Shown: one piece after another, positions 26,123 to 35,776 of the stretch | Position numbering within the stretch: position 1 is the stretch's first letter | How the letters are laid out: every line of letters begins with the position of its first letter | Assembly (NCBI RefSeq): GCF_000966285.1 | Contig: NZ_KQ031391.1 | Location: forward strand, 2,453,208-2,517,207 | DNA: 64,000 bases | Origin: Pseudofrankia sp. DC12 | GTDB taxonomy: Bacteria; Actinomycetota; Actinomycetes; Frankiales; Frankiaceae | Reading direction: 5' to 3' | Made by a program: the position numbers and the translations under genes | The notes under the pieces: generated by a model | What the model saw: only the letters and a program-made list of their open reading frames with translations | What the model was told of the DNA's origin: nothing | Database searches by the model: none

Positions 26123-26412
26123 TTGCCACAGAAACGCAGGGCTTTCACGCCTGAGTTCAAGAGCGAGGCCGCGAAGTTGGTGATCGAGACGTCTCGTCCG
26201 ATTGCCCAGGTCGCGCGCGAACTCGGAGTACTGGAAGGAACCCTATCGAACTGGGTCAACGCGTACCGGCGGGAGCACGCCGACGATGAGCCACCGGCGA
26301 CCGTAAACGAGCGTGCCCGGCTCCGGGAACTTGAGCGCGAGAACCGCGAGCTGCGCATGGAGAACGAGTTCCTAAAAAAACCGCAGCGTACTTCGCCCGG
26401 GATCACCGGTGA
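26123..26412 (+). CDS. IS3 OrfA, frame break at an A7 tract
   Basis: Starts at TTG 26123 behind GGGAGAGG. The helix-turn-helix (FKSEAAKLVIETSRPIAQVA RELGVLEGTLSNWV) and leucine-zipper (RLRELERENRELRMENEFL) of IS3 OrfA are present. At the A tract 26374-26380 the frame that should give TAAYFARDHR and stop at 26412, overlapping the GTG of orfB, is one base out; in the starting frame translation runs on out of register. One extra A would restore it. This is either a single-base deletion, a sequencing error or a slippage site. Confidence 0.75.
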
Positions 26413-27323
26413 GCGACACGTTCGAGTTCATCGACGCGGAGTACGCCAACAACAAGATCGAAAACTCGGGCGACCCGGCGCCGACGATCAAACAGATGTG
26501 TCGATGGGCCGACGTTTCGCGCTCTGGCTACTACGAGTGGCTCAACCGGCCCGAATCGGCGACCGCGAAACGACGCGAAGAACTGAAAACACTGATCATC
26601 GCCTCGTTCAACGCGTCCGACGGCACCTACGGCTACCGCCGCGTCCACGCCGACCTGGTCGCCGGCGGCCGGGCCTGCGGGCCCGAGCTCGTCCGCGCCC
26701 TCATGCGCGAGCTGGGCCTCGAGCCCTGCCAGCCCAAGCCCTGGCGACACAGCCTCACCGACGCCGACGACGAACCAGCCAAGATCCCCGACCTCGTCTC
26801 GCGCGACTTCACCGCCGACGCCCCCGGCCAGAAGATGGTCGGCGACATCACCTACATTCCCACCTGGGAAGGCTGGCTCTTCCTCGCCACCGTGATCGAC
26901 TGCTTCGACAAGCGCGTGGTCGGCTGGGCAATGGACGACAACTACAAAACGCCGCTCATCGAGGAAGCCATCACCATGGCCGCCCGGAACCACACCCTGA
27001 AGAAAGACGCCATCTTCCACTCCGACCGCGGCAGCAACTACACCTCGGCCGACTTCGCCACGACCCTGAAAAAACTCGGGATCAAGCAGTCCGTCGGCCG
27101 CACCGGAATCTGCTACGACAACGCGATGGCCGAATCCTTCTTCGCCGCACTCAAGAACGAGCGCGTCCACCGCACCGCCTACCCGACGCGCGAACATGCC
27201 CGACGCGACATTGCCCGGTACATCGAAATCCGCTACAATACGACCAGGCGCCACTCCGCACTCGACTATCGGACCCCACAACAGGTCTACAACGAGTACC
27301 AGTTGCGCCTGGAAGCCGCCTGA
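26409..27323 (+). CDS. IS3 OrfB transposase
   Basis: 304 residues from GTG 26409. The rve integrase core is complete: MVGDITYIPTWEGWLFLATV (first Asp), IFHSDRGSNYTS (second Asp) and NAMAESFFAALKNERVHR (Glu), closed by RYIEIRYNTTRRHSALDYRTP. Normally produced as an OrfAB fusion by frameshifting from orfA. Length is normal and the gene is intact. Confidence 0.93.
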   Translation: MSDTFEFIDAEYANNKIENSGDPAPTIKQMCRWADVSRSGYYEWLNRPESATAKRREELKTLIIASFNASDGTYGYRRVHADLVAGGRACGPELVRALMRELGLEPCQPKPWRHSLTDADDEPAKIPDLVSRDFTADAPGQKMVGDITYIPTWEGWLFLATVIDCFDKRVVGWAMDDNYKTPLIEEAITMAARNHTLKKDAIFHSDRGSNYTSADFATTLKKLGIKQSVGRTGICYDNAMAESFFAALKNERVHRTAYPTREHARRDIARYIEIRYNTTRRHSALDYRTPQQVYNEYQLRLEAA

Positions 27324-27370
27324 TCAGAGCCGAATAGCTATTTAGAAGGCTGTCCGGAAAGATCGGGGCA

Positions 27371-27994
27371 CATCACCCCGCCCGTGCCGTCAGCCACGCC
27401 AGGTCCCCACGGCTCAGCCAGCTCCGCGCCCATCATCACCATCCCCCTCCAAGCCCTCACCACCATCACCAACGAGCAGACATCGACAGCGCTCGCCACC
27501 ACCGCGCCGGGCGACGCTCCCACCGTCACCATCACCGCCAGCACCCTCGACGACACGACAACCCCGGCTCCGGACCCGCGCCCGACAGCCAGCCTCACCA
27601 TGACACCCATCCCGATCATCAGCCTCACCCCCTACACCACCTGCAACACGATCACCCTCACCCCAGCCAGCCTCGCCGCCACCGTCGACCAGACCACACT
27701 CACCATCACCGGCACATACACCCCACCCCCCGCCAGCGCACCCGACCAGACCACGACCATCCACGCCGACGTCCGCACCACCGAGACCGACGACGCCCTG
27801 CTCGAACAGTCCGACGTCACCGTCCCAACGGGACCAGCCACCACCCCGACCGTCCTCGCCACCCTGGACCTCGACCGGCTCCCCACCACCACCCCGACAA
27901 CCCTCACCCTGACCCTCACCACCACCCCAACCACCTGCACACCCATCACCCTCGCCACCATCATGATCATCAACGTTGACGCGGCACCGGAACC
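27371..27994 (+). pseudogene. Thr-rich secreted-type paralogue cut by two IS3 elements
   Basis: An open frame of about 200 residues trapped between two IS3 elements. It resembles the C-terminal domain of the transglycosylase-like protein at 24092: TCNTITLTPASLAATVDQTT LTITGTYT parallels APVTITTGSLTAALIATALN LTGRYT, and LATLDLDRLPTTTPTTLTLT parallels LTQLPLDQLTTPGHTTTITL. The 5' end was lost to the IS at 26063-27370 and the 3' end at 27995. The domain is an extracytoplasmic beta-type fold by composition; its function is unknown. Confidence 0.6.
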
Positions 27995-28022
27995 TGTCAA
28001 GCGATTTGAGACAACATGATGT

Positions 28023-29048
28023 TCAGGTCGTGGGTTGATCCTCCTGAGTTTCGATCTTGGCTGGGGGTTGGTTGATCCACACCCGGCTCGGGAGTTCTGG
28101 GGCCCGGGGTGGCCCGTGGTGGAACCGGTCCGGGTGGATGGCGTAGGCCGCGTCCAGGACGATCTGACGGGCGTCCCGGACGTATTTCCAGGTTCCGTCG
28201 TGGACCGATCCGGGTGTGTATAGTCCGATCCCTGAATGACGGTGCTCGGTGTTGTAGTAGTCGAAGAACTCGTTGACGAACACCCGGGCGTCGTAGATGC
28301 TGGCGAAGTCCCCGGGAAACGCGGGGCAGTACTTCAACGTCTTGAAAGCGGCCTCCGAGTACGGGTTGTCGTTCGACACCTTCGGCCGCGACCGGGACCG
28401 TTCGATGTGCAGGTCCGCGAGCAGCGCCGCGACGTTCTTACTCGTCATCGAGGTGCCATTGTCGGAGTGGACGGTAACCGGCATGACCCCTCCGTTCGCG
28501 GCGATACAGTTCTCGATGAATCCCTTGGCGAGCTCCCCGTTCTCGGTGGTGTGGACCTCCAAATGGACAGCCTTACGTGAATAGATGTCAAGGGTCACGT
28601 ACACGTCGAAGTACACACCCCGGGTGGGACCCTTCACTTTGGTGATATCCCAGGTCCAGACAAGGTCAGGGGCGTCGGCGACGAGCTCCGGGCGGACCCT
28701 CGCGGGATGGCTCGCCAGCGCCCGGCGCTCCCGGACCTGCCCGTCGGCCCGCAGAACCCGGTAGATCGTGGAGACACTGCCCAGGTAGCGGCCCTCGTCG
28801 AGCACGACCGCCCACACCTGGGCCGGGGACTTGTCCGCGAACCGCTCACTGTCGAGCACCGCCACGATCTCCGCCCGCTCCACCAGGTCGAGCGCGCTGG
28901 GCTGTACCTGCCGCGCCGGCTCCGGCCGCGGACCGTGCATCTTCGGTACCCGGCCGCGATAGACACTCGCCCGCGCCATACCCAACAACGCGCACGCCCG
29001 CGAAGTCGGAACCAGGACCTCCAACTCGGTCAAAGCCACGGCCATCAC
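28023..29048 (-). CDS. IS3 OrfB transposase, second element
   Basis: 341 residues. N-terminal HTH_21-like region (RACALLGMARASVYRGRVPK), then the rve core: VWTWDITKVKGPTRGVYFDV (first Asp), PVTVHSDNGTSMTSKNVAAL (second Asp), VSNDNPYSEAAFKTLKYCPA (Glu), ending FFDYYNTEHRHSGIGLYTPG. All catalytic residues are visible and the length is normal. It lies 11 bases downstream of orfA. Confidence 0.92.
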   Translation of the reverse strand: MMAVALTELEVLVPTSRACALLGMARASVYRGRVPKMHGPRPEPARQVQPSALDLVERAEIVAVLDSERFADKSPAQVWAVVLDEGRYLGSVSTIYRVLRADGQVRERRALASHPARVRPELVADAPDLVWTWDITKVKGPTRGVYFDVYVTLDIYSRKAVHLEVHTTENGELAKGFIENCIAANGGVMPVTVHSDNGTSMTSKNVAALLADLHIERSRSRPKVSNDNPYSEAAFKTLKYCPAFPGDFASIYDARVFVNEFFDYYNTEHRHSGIGLYTPGSVHDGTWKYVRDARQIVLDAAYAIHPDRFHHGPPRAPELPSRVWINQPPAKIETQEDQPTT

Positions 29049-29059
29049 AGCATCGGTCT

Positions 29060-29497
29060 CTACTCCCTGTCCGCGCTCTCGGAGAGCACCTCCAAGAGCG
29101 CGGACACTTTTCCCATCACCTCCAGCACCGCCCGCGTCTTCGCCAGCTCCGCGACCAGCCGTGCATTGTCAGCCTTCAGGCGCCGGTTCTCCGCCGACTC
29201 CGGCACCGCCTTCGCCGGGCTCGAAACGGCCGCCGAGCCCGCAACACTCAACGCCCCTCGATCCCGGGAACGGCGCCACTTGTCGATATGCGACTGGTAC
29301 AAGCCCTCGCAACGCAGCAACGCCCCGCGAGAACCGTGTTCAGTCAACGCGTCGTACTCGCCGACAATTCTCAACTTGTACGCCGAGGTAAACGTCCGAC
29401 GCGTCGGCTGGCCCTCCCGCGAACCGGCCCCCTTCGGACCTGGTCCCCTCGATCTCCCCGAACCATCCGACGGCACATCAGCCATAGTCAACGTCAC
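29060..29497 (-). CDS. IS3 OrfA, second element
   Basis: 145 residues; the second methionine (MADVPSDG) is an alternative start. Contains the transposase_8-type helix-turn-helix (RTFTSAYKLRIVGEYDALTE, CEGLYQSHIDKWRRSRDRG) and a C-terminal coiled coil (ENRRLKADNARLVAELAKTR) for dimerisation. It binds the IS ends together with OrfB. Confidence 0.85.
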   Translation of the reverse strand: MTLTMADVPSDGSGRSRGPGPKGAGSREGQPTRRTFTSAYKLRIVGEYDALTEHGSRGALLRCEGLYQSHIDKWRRSRDRGALSVAGSAAVSSPAKAVPESAENRRLKADNARLVAELAKTRAVLEVMGKVSALLEVLSESADRE

Positions 29498-29570
29498 AAG
29501 ATCCTGATCCGCATCTCGCCCTACTCACACACTCAAAGGATCAAGGAAACTGTCTCAACTCAGCTTGGCA

Positions 29571-30315
29571 GAGAGGGCACCGACAGCTTCGACCACAGCC
29601 CCGGGCGCAACTCCCTCAACCACGACACGCGACAGCTAAGTGATCTTCGGCGATTTTATAACCGTTCGACGCGATGCCGCAGGCACCAGCGGCGAGGCCT
29701 TTACCCATCCCCGCCGATGAGTTTCGCCGACAACCCGCCAGCACGGCGAATGCTGAAGGCATAGATCCCCAGGAGTTGCCGATGGCCAGCGAACTGCCGC
29801 CTGAGCACGGCGATCTGGTGACGCAGCGTGAGAATCACGGCGGCGATGCTGTATCCAAGGAAGACACAGGTGCGTCGCCTACCTGCCAGCCGCCGTCCGT
29901 CGCCCGTCGGCAGGACTGTTCAAAAGGACGCCGACTCGTCCAGTCAGCGACTTCGCCATAGCCTCGGTGTACACGGAGGGTCTATGGTCACAGGCACCCG
30001 AGTGTCAATTCTCGTTCGCCCTGGCAAATTTACTATCCGACAGTCAGAGAGACTCGTTTGTCAATCGCCATTCTCCTACCACCTCCGTCAACGTCCCCAT
30101 CGTGTAATCCACGACGTTGTCCCAGGCGCATCAATTCCGCGAACTCGAGTCCACCATCGTGCCCGGAGTGGTAGCTACTTACAACTTGAAGATGCCCAGC
30201 GGCGGTCGCCCTCCGTAGCCATCAGGGCGTCTGGTACCGACCAGATTGCCGCCCCGAAAACAGGCTGCAGGACCATCGCAGCTCGCGCAACCCGCCATCT
30301 CAGGAAAAAATAGAG
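29571..30315. other. Intergenic region upstream of the secreted protease
   Basis: About 745 bases. Base composition is less GC-rich than the neighbours, particularly from 29950. No frame with a credible start, no repeat shared with the window and no RNA gene was recognised. The protease promoter is expected near its right end. Confidence 0.45.
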
Positions 30316-31743
30316 ATGGCAGATTCTCGCCGACCATTTCTCACGAGCAGAATGGCTACCATGTTCGATCACGCGGCCCCACCCCGCCGGATGAGGCGAC
30401 GGGTCTTCCTGGGAAGCAGCACCGCGGCGGTCGTCGCGCTGCTGAGCATAGCGACCGGCAACACGTCGGCAAACGCGGCCAGTTCGAGTATTCCAGTACC
30501 ACCCGGGTTCGACGCTTCGAACTACCCGGCGATAAACGATTTTGCCGGCGGAACCCGACAGGTTCCCTCTCAGCTGCCGGCCGCGGATCTTGACCCCATC
30601 TCGCGAGCCGGAAGACAGCTTGAGGATTCATTTCCCGCCTCCTACTCGGGATATTACCAGAGCGCCGATCTTTCCTACACAGTCCTGTTCGTCGGCGGCG
30701 GCGACTCAACGGTTCAGCAGGCCGCGACTAAAGCGTTTGCGCAGATTCCTTCGCAGCTAGTGGCCGCAGGTTTCTCCCCCGCGGCCGCGAAAGCTGGCGC
30801 ACCGGTGGTGAACTTCGGCTCGGCAAAGTTCCCGCTCAAGCAGCTAGATACCGTGGCAGATTCCATACGCCCACAGACCAAACTGAAGGGTCTCTGGGGC
30901 GTTGGCATCGACATAATCAACAACCAGGTCGTCATTCATACCGACGGATCCGACGCGGGGACGACCGCAGTCGCCGAAATATCCGGGAAGAATCCGGACG
31001 GGATTTTCCAGGTGGCGACCGGACCCCTGCCCACGCCGACCAGTGGGCGACACGCAGACAGTGCGCCGTGGAACGGCGGGGACGGGATCTACGGGTGGGG
31101 TAACTCCGAGGAATGCACCTCCGGGTTCGGAATGCACAACGTCAGCACCGGCCACAAATACCTACTCACAGACGGACACTGCCATCCGGACTACTTTTAC
31201 AACTATGACTGGGTCGCCAACACCTACGGCTCACTAATGGGTGTCACAGTCACTGGCAGTGACCCCATGGAAACGAGCGCGTCCGGAGCACAGGTTGTCG
31301 ACGCTCAAGCACTTGACCCTGGCGCCGGCGGAAGCTCCTGTATTTCATGGGGAGCCGTCAGCGTCCCACCGTCATCCTTGGTCCGATACTACATCACGGG
31401 CTACAACCAGCCGTCGCAGGGCCTTGGAATCCTCTCCGAAGGTGCACACGGCTACGAGAAGTCAGGAAGCGTTTCCGAACTCAATCTCAGCTTCCCAGAG
31501 ACATACAATGGAAAGACCCTGTATGCGACAAATCTCTTCTCTGTCGCCGGCGGGTCCACGGTGCAGGGCGATAGCGGTGGACCAATGATTCAGCCATCAC
31601 CCTTCGGCCCCCTCGCGGCCGGCATCGTCTGGGGATCCGCGACAAGGAGTGGCCAGACCTACACCATCGGCACAATGATCAACGCCGTCCGCTTCATATC
31701 CCAAGCCGATCCCAACGTCTCTTCAAACGGCACCAACTGCTAG
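30316..31743 (+). CDS. Secreted chymotrypsin-like (S1) serine protease
   Basis: 475 residues; ATG 30316 follows AGGAAAA at suitable spacing. A twin-arginine-type signal (RRMRRRVFLGSSTAAVVALL SIATGNTSANA) directs export. A propeptide-like region of about 200 residues (FVGGGDSTVQQAATKAFAQI ...) resembles alpha-lytic-protease-type prodomains. The protease domain has the His motif LLTDGHC near residue 286, the nucleophile motif GDSGGPM near residue 418 and a Cys-Cys pair typical of the family (final NGTNC). The catalytic Asp should lie in the 310-340 stretch. The gene stands alone between an IS3 element and a lipoprotein gene. Confidence 0.85.
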   Translation: MADSRRPFLTSRMATMFDHAAPPRRMRRRVFLGSSTAAVVALLSIATGNTSANAASSSIPVPPGFDASNYPAINDFAGGTRQVPSQLPAADLDPISRAGRQLEDSFPASYSGYYQSADLSYTVLFVGGGDSTVQQAATKAFAQIPSQLVAAGFSPAAAKAGAPVVNFGSAKFPLKQLDTVADSIRPQTKLKGLWGVGIDIINNQVVIHTDGSDAGTTAVAEISGKNPDGIFQVATGPLPTPTSGRHADSAPWNGGDGIYGWGNSEECTSGFGMHNVSTGHKYLLTDGHCHPDYFYNYDWVANTYGSLMGVTVTGSDPMETSASGAQVVDAQALDPGAGGSSCISWGAVSVPPSSLVRYYITGYNQPSQGLGILSEGAHGYEKSGSVSELNLSFPETYNGKTLYATNLFSVAGGSTVQGDSGGPMIQPSPFGPLAAGIVWGSATRSGQTYTIGTMINAVRFISQADPNVSSNGTNC

Positions 31744-31796
31744 CAATGGCGGTGCAATAGATCCACAGTTGCCGAGCGTCGCTCAGCACCGATCAC

Positions 31797-31830
31797 AGGT
31801 CGGGCGGGCAATCCCGATCCCGTCCGACCT
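31797..31830 (+). terminator. Hairpin downstream of the protease gene
   Basis: AGGTCGGGCGGG and CCCGTCCGACCT pair over 12 bases with one mismatch around a ten-base loop, 54 bases after the protease stop. There is no U tail, so factor-independent termination is likely but not certain. Confidence 0.5.
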
Positions 31831-32091
31831 GCTGTCGCATACATCGACTCTGCCTACGGGCAGACTCCCTCGGATCGGCGTGGCGCCGACGGTCACCAGG
31901 TGCTGACGCCTCTCCCACTCTATCCGTCGCGTCCGCTACTCTTAAAAAGGCGGCCAGCCGCGATACGCGCCAGCAGAAGAAGGTGATTGATTTCGTTCAG
32001 AGCAGGATTGATCACCAGCCACCGTTCGCTCGGGCGAACTCGTCGGCCGCGATAGCACCGAGAATACGTACCTACTCAGAGGGGAGTCAGC
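31831..32091. promoter_or_regulatory. Leader region of the lipoprotein gene
   Basis: About 260 bases without a gene. The end has a strong ribosome binding site, AGGGGAG, six bases before the lipoprotein ATG. A promoter is expected here but no clear -35/-10 pair could be chosen. Confidence 0.4.
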
Positions 32092-32673
32092 ATGAAGAGA
32101 GTCACGAGATTCGCACTGTCGCTCGCCGCATTTGCCACAGTCGCTGCCTGTTCACAGCCGGATTCAACAAGCTCGACGGCGCAATCGTCACTCGCAGGAG
32201 GAACACCAACGCCTCGAGTATCAGATCAGACGACAAGCGCTCGCATCGTGATATCGACACCGACGGTGCGGCAAAAATCGACCATCTCGGGCTATCTTGA
32301 GATAGAGAACCGGACGGGCGCAACGCTGCGACTCAACAACGGCCAATGCGAGCCCAAATGGCAGGTCGCACTTGAGAACGACCAGTTGCCTCCTTCCGCG
32401 TTCTTTCCAGGCGACTGCCATTTGAACTCCCCACTGGTACTGCCGCAGGGCGCGACCAGGCTCCCATTCGCTATCCCCGCTACATACGCCGCCTGCACCT
32501 CGAACCCAAGCTCAGTCCGTCCAGAAATACCGATGTGCGACAGCGACGGGAAATCACCCGCACTCCCATCCGGGACCTACCGGACCGTATTTCTTGCCCC
32601 TTCAGGCGTCCATGGACTAGCCGGGATACCTGTTTCGGCGACAGCGACCGTGGAGGTTGTCGCCGCGCGATGA
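32092..32673 (+). CDS. Putative lipoprotein
   Basis: 193 residues. The signal MKRVTRFALSLAAFATVAAC has a basic start, a hydrophobic core and a lipobox ending in the Cys that would be lipidated. A Ser/Thr-rich spacer follows, then a compact domain (RIVISTPTVRQKSTISGYLE IENRTGATLRLNNGQCEPKW) with an Ig-like beta pattern and Cys pairs (GQCEPKW, GDCHLN, YAACTS, PMCDSD). Likely a surface-anchored protein of unknown role. Confidence 0.8.
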   Translation: MKRVTRFALSLAAFATVAACSQPDSTSSTAQSSLAGGTPTPRVSDQTTSARIVISTPTVRQKSTISGYLEIENRTGATLRLNNGQCEPKWQVALENDQLPPSAFFPGDCHLNSPLVLPQGATRLPFAIPATYAACTSNPSSVRPEIPMCDSDGKSPALPSGTYRTVFLAPSGVHGLAGIPVSATATVEVVAAR

Positions 32674-32938
32674 CTCGTTATCCGGGCAGAGGGGATTCCC
32701 ATCAGGTCTGATGTCGCGCCCGGCGTCGCCGGTCCAGCTCGAGGCGTGGCACCTGTCGGCGGCCGCCACAGACCGCCCGCTGGCGGCCAGCAGGCATCGA
32801 CCCCGAATGATCACGTTGAGTGACGGTTGGACGGGGCGAGGAGTCCTCCGGCGGGCCACCCAAACACCGGCTCCGAGAGCGATAGGGCTGGCCGTCGCTT
32901 CGCTACGTTGGGCAGGTGGACGTGCGGGCGGTGGATCG

Positions 32939-33448
32939 GTGATTCTCGCAGAGGACCGCGATCTGCGTTTCGTCACCATTCGCCGCGGGGCGACGCTCAC
33001 GGACTCCACCCATCGGCTCCTGGCTTTGTGGGCCGCCGCGTGCGCCGAGCACGTCCTGTACCTCTTCGAGTCGGTGCAGCCCTGCGATCCGCGGCCCCGC
33101 CAGGCGATCGAGCAGATTCGGGCCTGGACCCGGGGTGAGATCAGGATGTCCGAGTCCCGTGCGGCAGGGGGCCACGCCATGGGCGCACGAGAGCTCCGCG
33201 GAGCCGCTCGGCATGCCGCCTACGCGGCCGGCCAGGCGGCGGTCGTGGCGCATGTCGCCGCCCACGACCTCGGCGCCGCCGCCTACGCGATCAAGGCGGC
33301 TCGCACGGCGGCGCCCCGCCGCGAGGAACGCGCCGGCCTGCTGGAGTGCCGGTGGCAGCGCGAACAGCTCCCGCATGCGATCCGCGCTCTCGTCCTGGAC
33401 GACCAGCGGTTGCGCAACGACATCTGCTGGTCGGTCTTCGACTGCTGA
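32939..33448 (+). CDS. Imm-5-like putative immunity protein
   Basis: About 169 residues from GTG 32939 (VILAEDRDLRFVTIRRG); the frame is open upstream into the lipoprotein gene, so the start is uncertain. The main part, TDSTHRLLALWAAACAEHVL YLFE, then HAAYAAGQAAVVAHVAAHDL GAAAYAIKAARTA, is an all-helical Ala-rich domain like the actinobacterial putative immunity proteins (Imm-5-like). The C-terminus (QREQLPHAIRALVLDDQRLR NDICWSVFDC) is also typical. No toxin gene is adjacent. Confidence 0.65.
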   Translation: MILAEDRDLRFVTIRRGATLTDSTHRLLALWAAACAEHVLYLFESVQPCDPRPRQAIEQIRAWTRGEIRMSESRAAGGHAMGARELRGAARHAAYAAGQAAVVAHVAAHDLGAAAYAIKAARTAAPRREERAGLLECRWQREQLPHAIRALVLDDQRLRNDICWSVFDC

Positions 33449-33828
33449 CGGGAAGCCGGCAGCCGCATTCCGGCCCGCACCTCTCCGCACCGCAGCTCAG
33501 AGTCCAGACCATCACCGACTACCAACCAGGTGACGTCACCTTGACGCCCCGTCCCCGCCGAACGACACCGCGGGCGCGACGATCAACCGAGCTCCTACCG
33601 TCGAGTTTTCACGATGACGACCAACACGCTCCGTGACAGACTGGCCACCATTGGGCTCTTCTCGTTGGCCGCGAGCGGGCAGATTCTGGTGGCCGCTGAC
33701 ACCCGGGAAAGACCGAGTTCGGCCACGGCGCTCACCTCCGCGCGGCCCGTGCCGCCGCCTGGCCCACCTTCCGCGCAGCGGGGGTGACGCAGCGGCTACC
33801 CTCCGCTCGCTAGACCTGGGCCGAGGGC
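33449..33828. other. Region between immunity-like gene and ISAs1
   Basis: About 380 bases with no convincing gene. The right part may hold the decayed left end of the ISAs1 element; no inverted repeat of its right end was found. Confidence 0.4.
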
Positions 33829-35136
33829 GTGCCGCAGGTGAGGTCCATCGAAGCGGAGCGTGCAGATCGCGGGCATCGGCATCGACAGCCCGTCACAGGA
33901 GGTCAAGCTCACCTGGAGGAAAATCAGGACGAAGCCTCGGTCGGATCAGCAGCAGGTTCGCCTCTTGCCGCCTGGCTACGCCACCAAGACTCATCGCGAC
34001 CTGCGGTCGTGGCGGTCGCGGTCGAGCACGCCGACCAGGTGCTGCTCGCCGCGTGCGGCGCCCGGACCTCGCCGACGACCGGCCTGTTCGAGGCCCCGTC
34101 GCAGGACACGGTGCTGCGCGTGCTCGCGAAGCTGAGCGCGGCATCCCTGGACGAGACCGTCGGGGCCCACCTGTCCGGCCGCGTGCGCCGCGTCCACGGC
34201 GAACGCCCCGACCCCGACGACCCTGCCGGCCCGGACGGGAACGGGCAACCGGCGCACGCGGGCCGGGCGGGGCGGCGGCGTGAGCAGCGCGCCGCGCGGC
34301 GTGCGTTCGCCGCGGACGGCAAGGCGCTGCGCGGCGCCGCGCGCGACGGGACGCGCACGTACCTGCTCTCGGTGGCGACCCACGACGAGGGCGTCGTCGT
34401 CGCCCAGCACGAGATCGGCGAGAAGACCAACGAGGTCCCCGCCCTGGTCCCGCTACTGACGGCTCTGAACGCCTACCAGCCCCTGGCCGGCGCCGTGATC
34501 ACTGTCGATGCCGGTCACACCGTACGCGCGCACGGCAGGGCGATCCGCGCGCTCGGCGCGCACTTCGTGTTCACCGTGAAGCTGAACACCCCGGCACTCA
34601 ATGCCGACTGCGAGGCCGCCGCGGACTGGAACAACCTGCCCGTCGAGCACGCGGCCGAGACCCACGGCCACGGACGCGAGGAACTGCGCACGATCCGCCG
34701 CGCTCCGGCGACCGCCGAGATCCGCGCCCGCCACCCGGGCGCCCGCACCGTCGCGCTCATCGAGCGCTACGCCACCCACACCGTCCACAAGGGCAAGGGC
34801 GCCAGGCGGGTCACGCAGACCGTGACCACCGCGGTGTCGGTGTTCGTCATCACCAGCCTGGAACTCGACGAGGTCACCGCCGAGGAACTCGCGGGCTACG
34901 TGAAGGGCCACTGGGCCATCGAGAGCAAGGTCCACTATGTCCGTGACGTCACCTACCGTGAGGACGCCTCTCAGGTAAGGACCGGCGATCTCCCCCGCAT
35001 CATGGCCACACTCCGTAACACGGCGATCAGCCTGATCCGGCTCGCCGGCCACAAGGCGATCAAGCCCACCATTCGGCGGCTCAAGCACGACACGGCCCTA
35101 CTCCTGAACGTCCTCGGCCTGAAACACCCCGCCTGA
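33829..35136 (+). pseudogene. ISAs1-family transposase, 5' end decayed
   Basis: From about residue 65 (EHADQVLLAACGARTSPTTG) to the end the protein is a normal ISAs1 transposase: AFAADGKALRGAARDGTRTY LLS, ITVDAGHTVRAHGRAIRALG (Asp), and HWAIESKVHYVRDVTYREDA SQVRTGDLPRIMATLRNTA (Glu). The first 60 residues are unlike the family's usual N-terminal domain and look out of frame, and no left terminus is visible, so the copy is probably dead. The right end has displaced the 3' part of an IS256 gene. Confidence 0.75.
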
Positions 35137-35169
35137 CCAGCACAGACAGACTTTGCGGTACGCCGTGGG

Positions 35170-35776
35170 TCGTGACCACGCCGTTGTCCTTGACCCGGAT
35201 CCGCAGCCCGTCCACATACAAGATCGGATAGACCTCGTCCAGCGGCCGGGACTGCCACGCCTTGATCTCATCGACCACGACCTCGGTCACATTCGAGATC
35301 AGTTCCCGGGACGCCTGGACGCCGTAGACCTCTCGCAGATGGGCCTCGATGTCGCGGGTCGTCATACCCCGCGAGTACAGCGACAGAACCAGGTCATCGA
35401 GGTTCCCGACCCGGCGGGCACGTTTCGGCACGATTGTGGGCTCGAACGAGCCGTTCCGGTCACGTGGCACCTCGATCTCGACCGGCCCGTTACGCGTCGA
35501 CACCGTCTTCGTCGACTTCCCGATCCGGGAATTCCCCGTGCCATGACCGGCCGGGTCACCGGCCTCGTACCCGAGATGCTCCGTCATCTCGACCTGCAGG
35601 GCACGCTCCAGTACGGCCTTCGTCATCTTGTTCAACAGACCATCGACGCCGTCGACCGGCGTTCCGGTCGCTTTCGCGTCTTTCAGCAACGCATCGATCG
35701 TGTCCGGCGCGAACGCCTCCGCGATCCGCCTCGCCGCCGCCTCGTCAGATGTCCGAAGCGTAGTGGTCTCTGTCAT
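35170..35776 (-). pseudogene. IS256-family (mutator-type) transposase, N-terminal part
   Basis: The first 200 residues are canonical: MTEHLGYEAGDPAGHGTGNS RIG, EIEVPRDRNGSFEPTIVPKR, DLVLSLYSRGMTTRDIEAHL, VYPILYVDGLRIRVKDNGVV (first catalytic Asp). Similarity then ends where the ISAs1 right end begins (about 35150-35170), so two thirds of the core is missing. An IS66 element has inserted directly upstream, just before the ATG. Inactive remnant. Confidence 0.85.

Larger units (their letters stand above)
26063..27370 (+). mobile_element. IS3-family element
   Basis: Left end TGCCCCGATCTCTCCGGACA and right end, read inward, TGCCCCGATCTTTCCGGACA form terminal inverted repeats differing at one position. 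Two partly overlapping genes (orfA, orfB) lie between. The element sits just before the Thr-rich paralogue and has probably removed that gene's start. Confidence 0.88.
27995..29570 (-). mobile_element. IS3-family element, second type
   Basis: Left end TGTCAAGCGATTTGAGACAA and right end, read inward, TGCCAAGCTGAGTTGAGACAG are imperfect inverted repeats. They enclose orfA and orfB, both on the minus strand and both apparently intact. Unrelated in sequence to the IS3 element at 26063. Confidence 0.8.
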
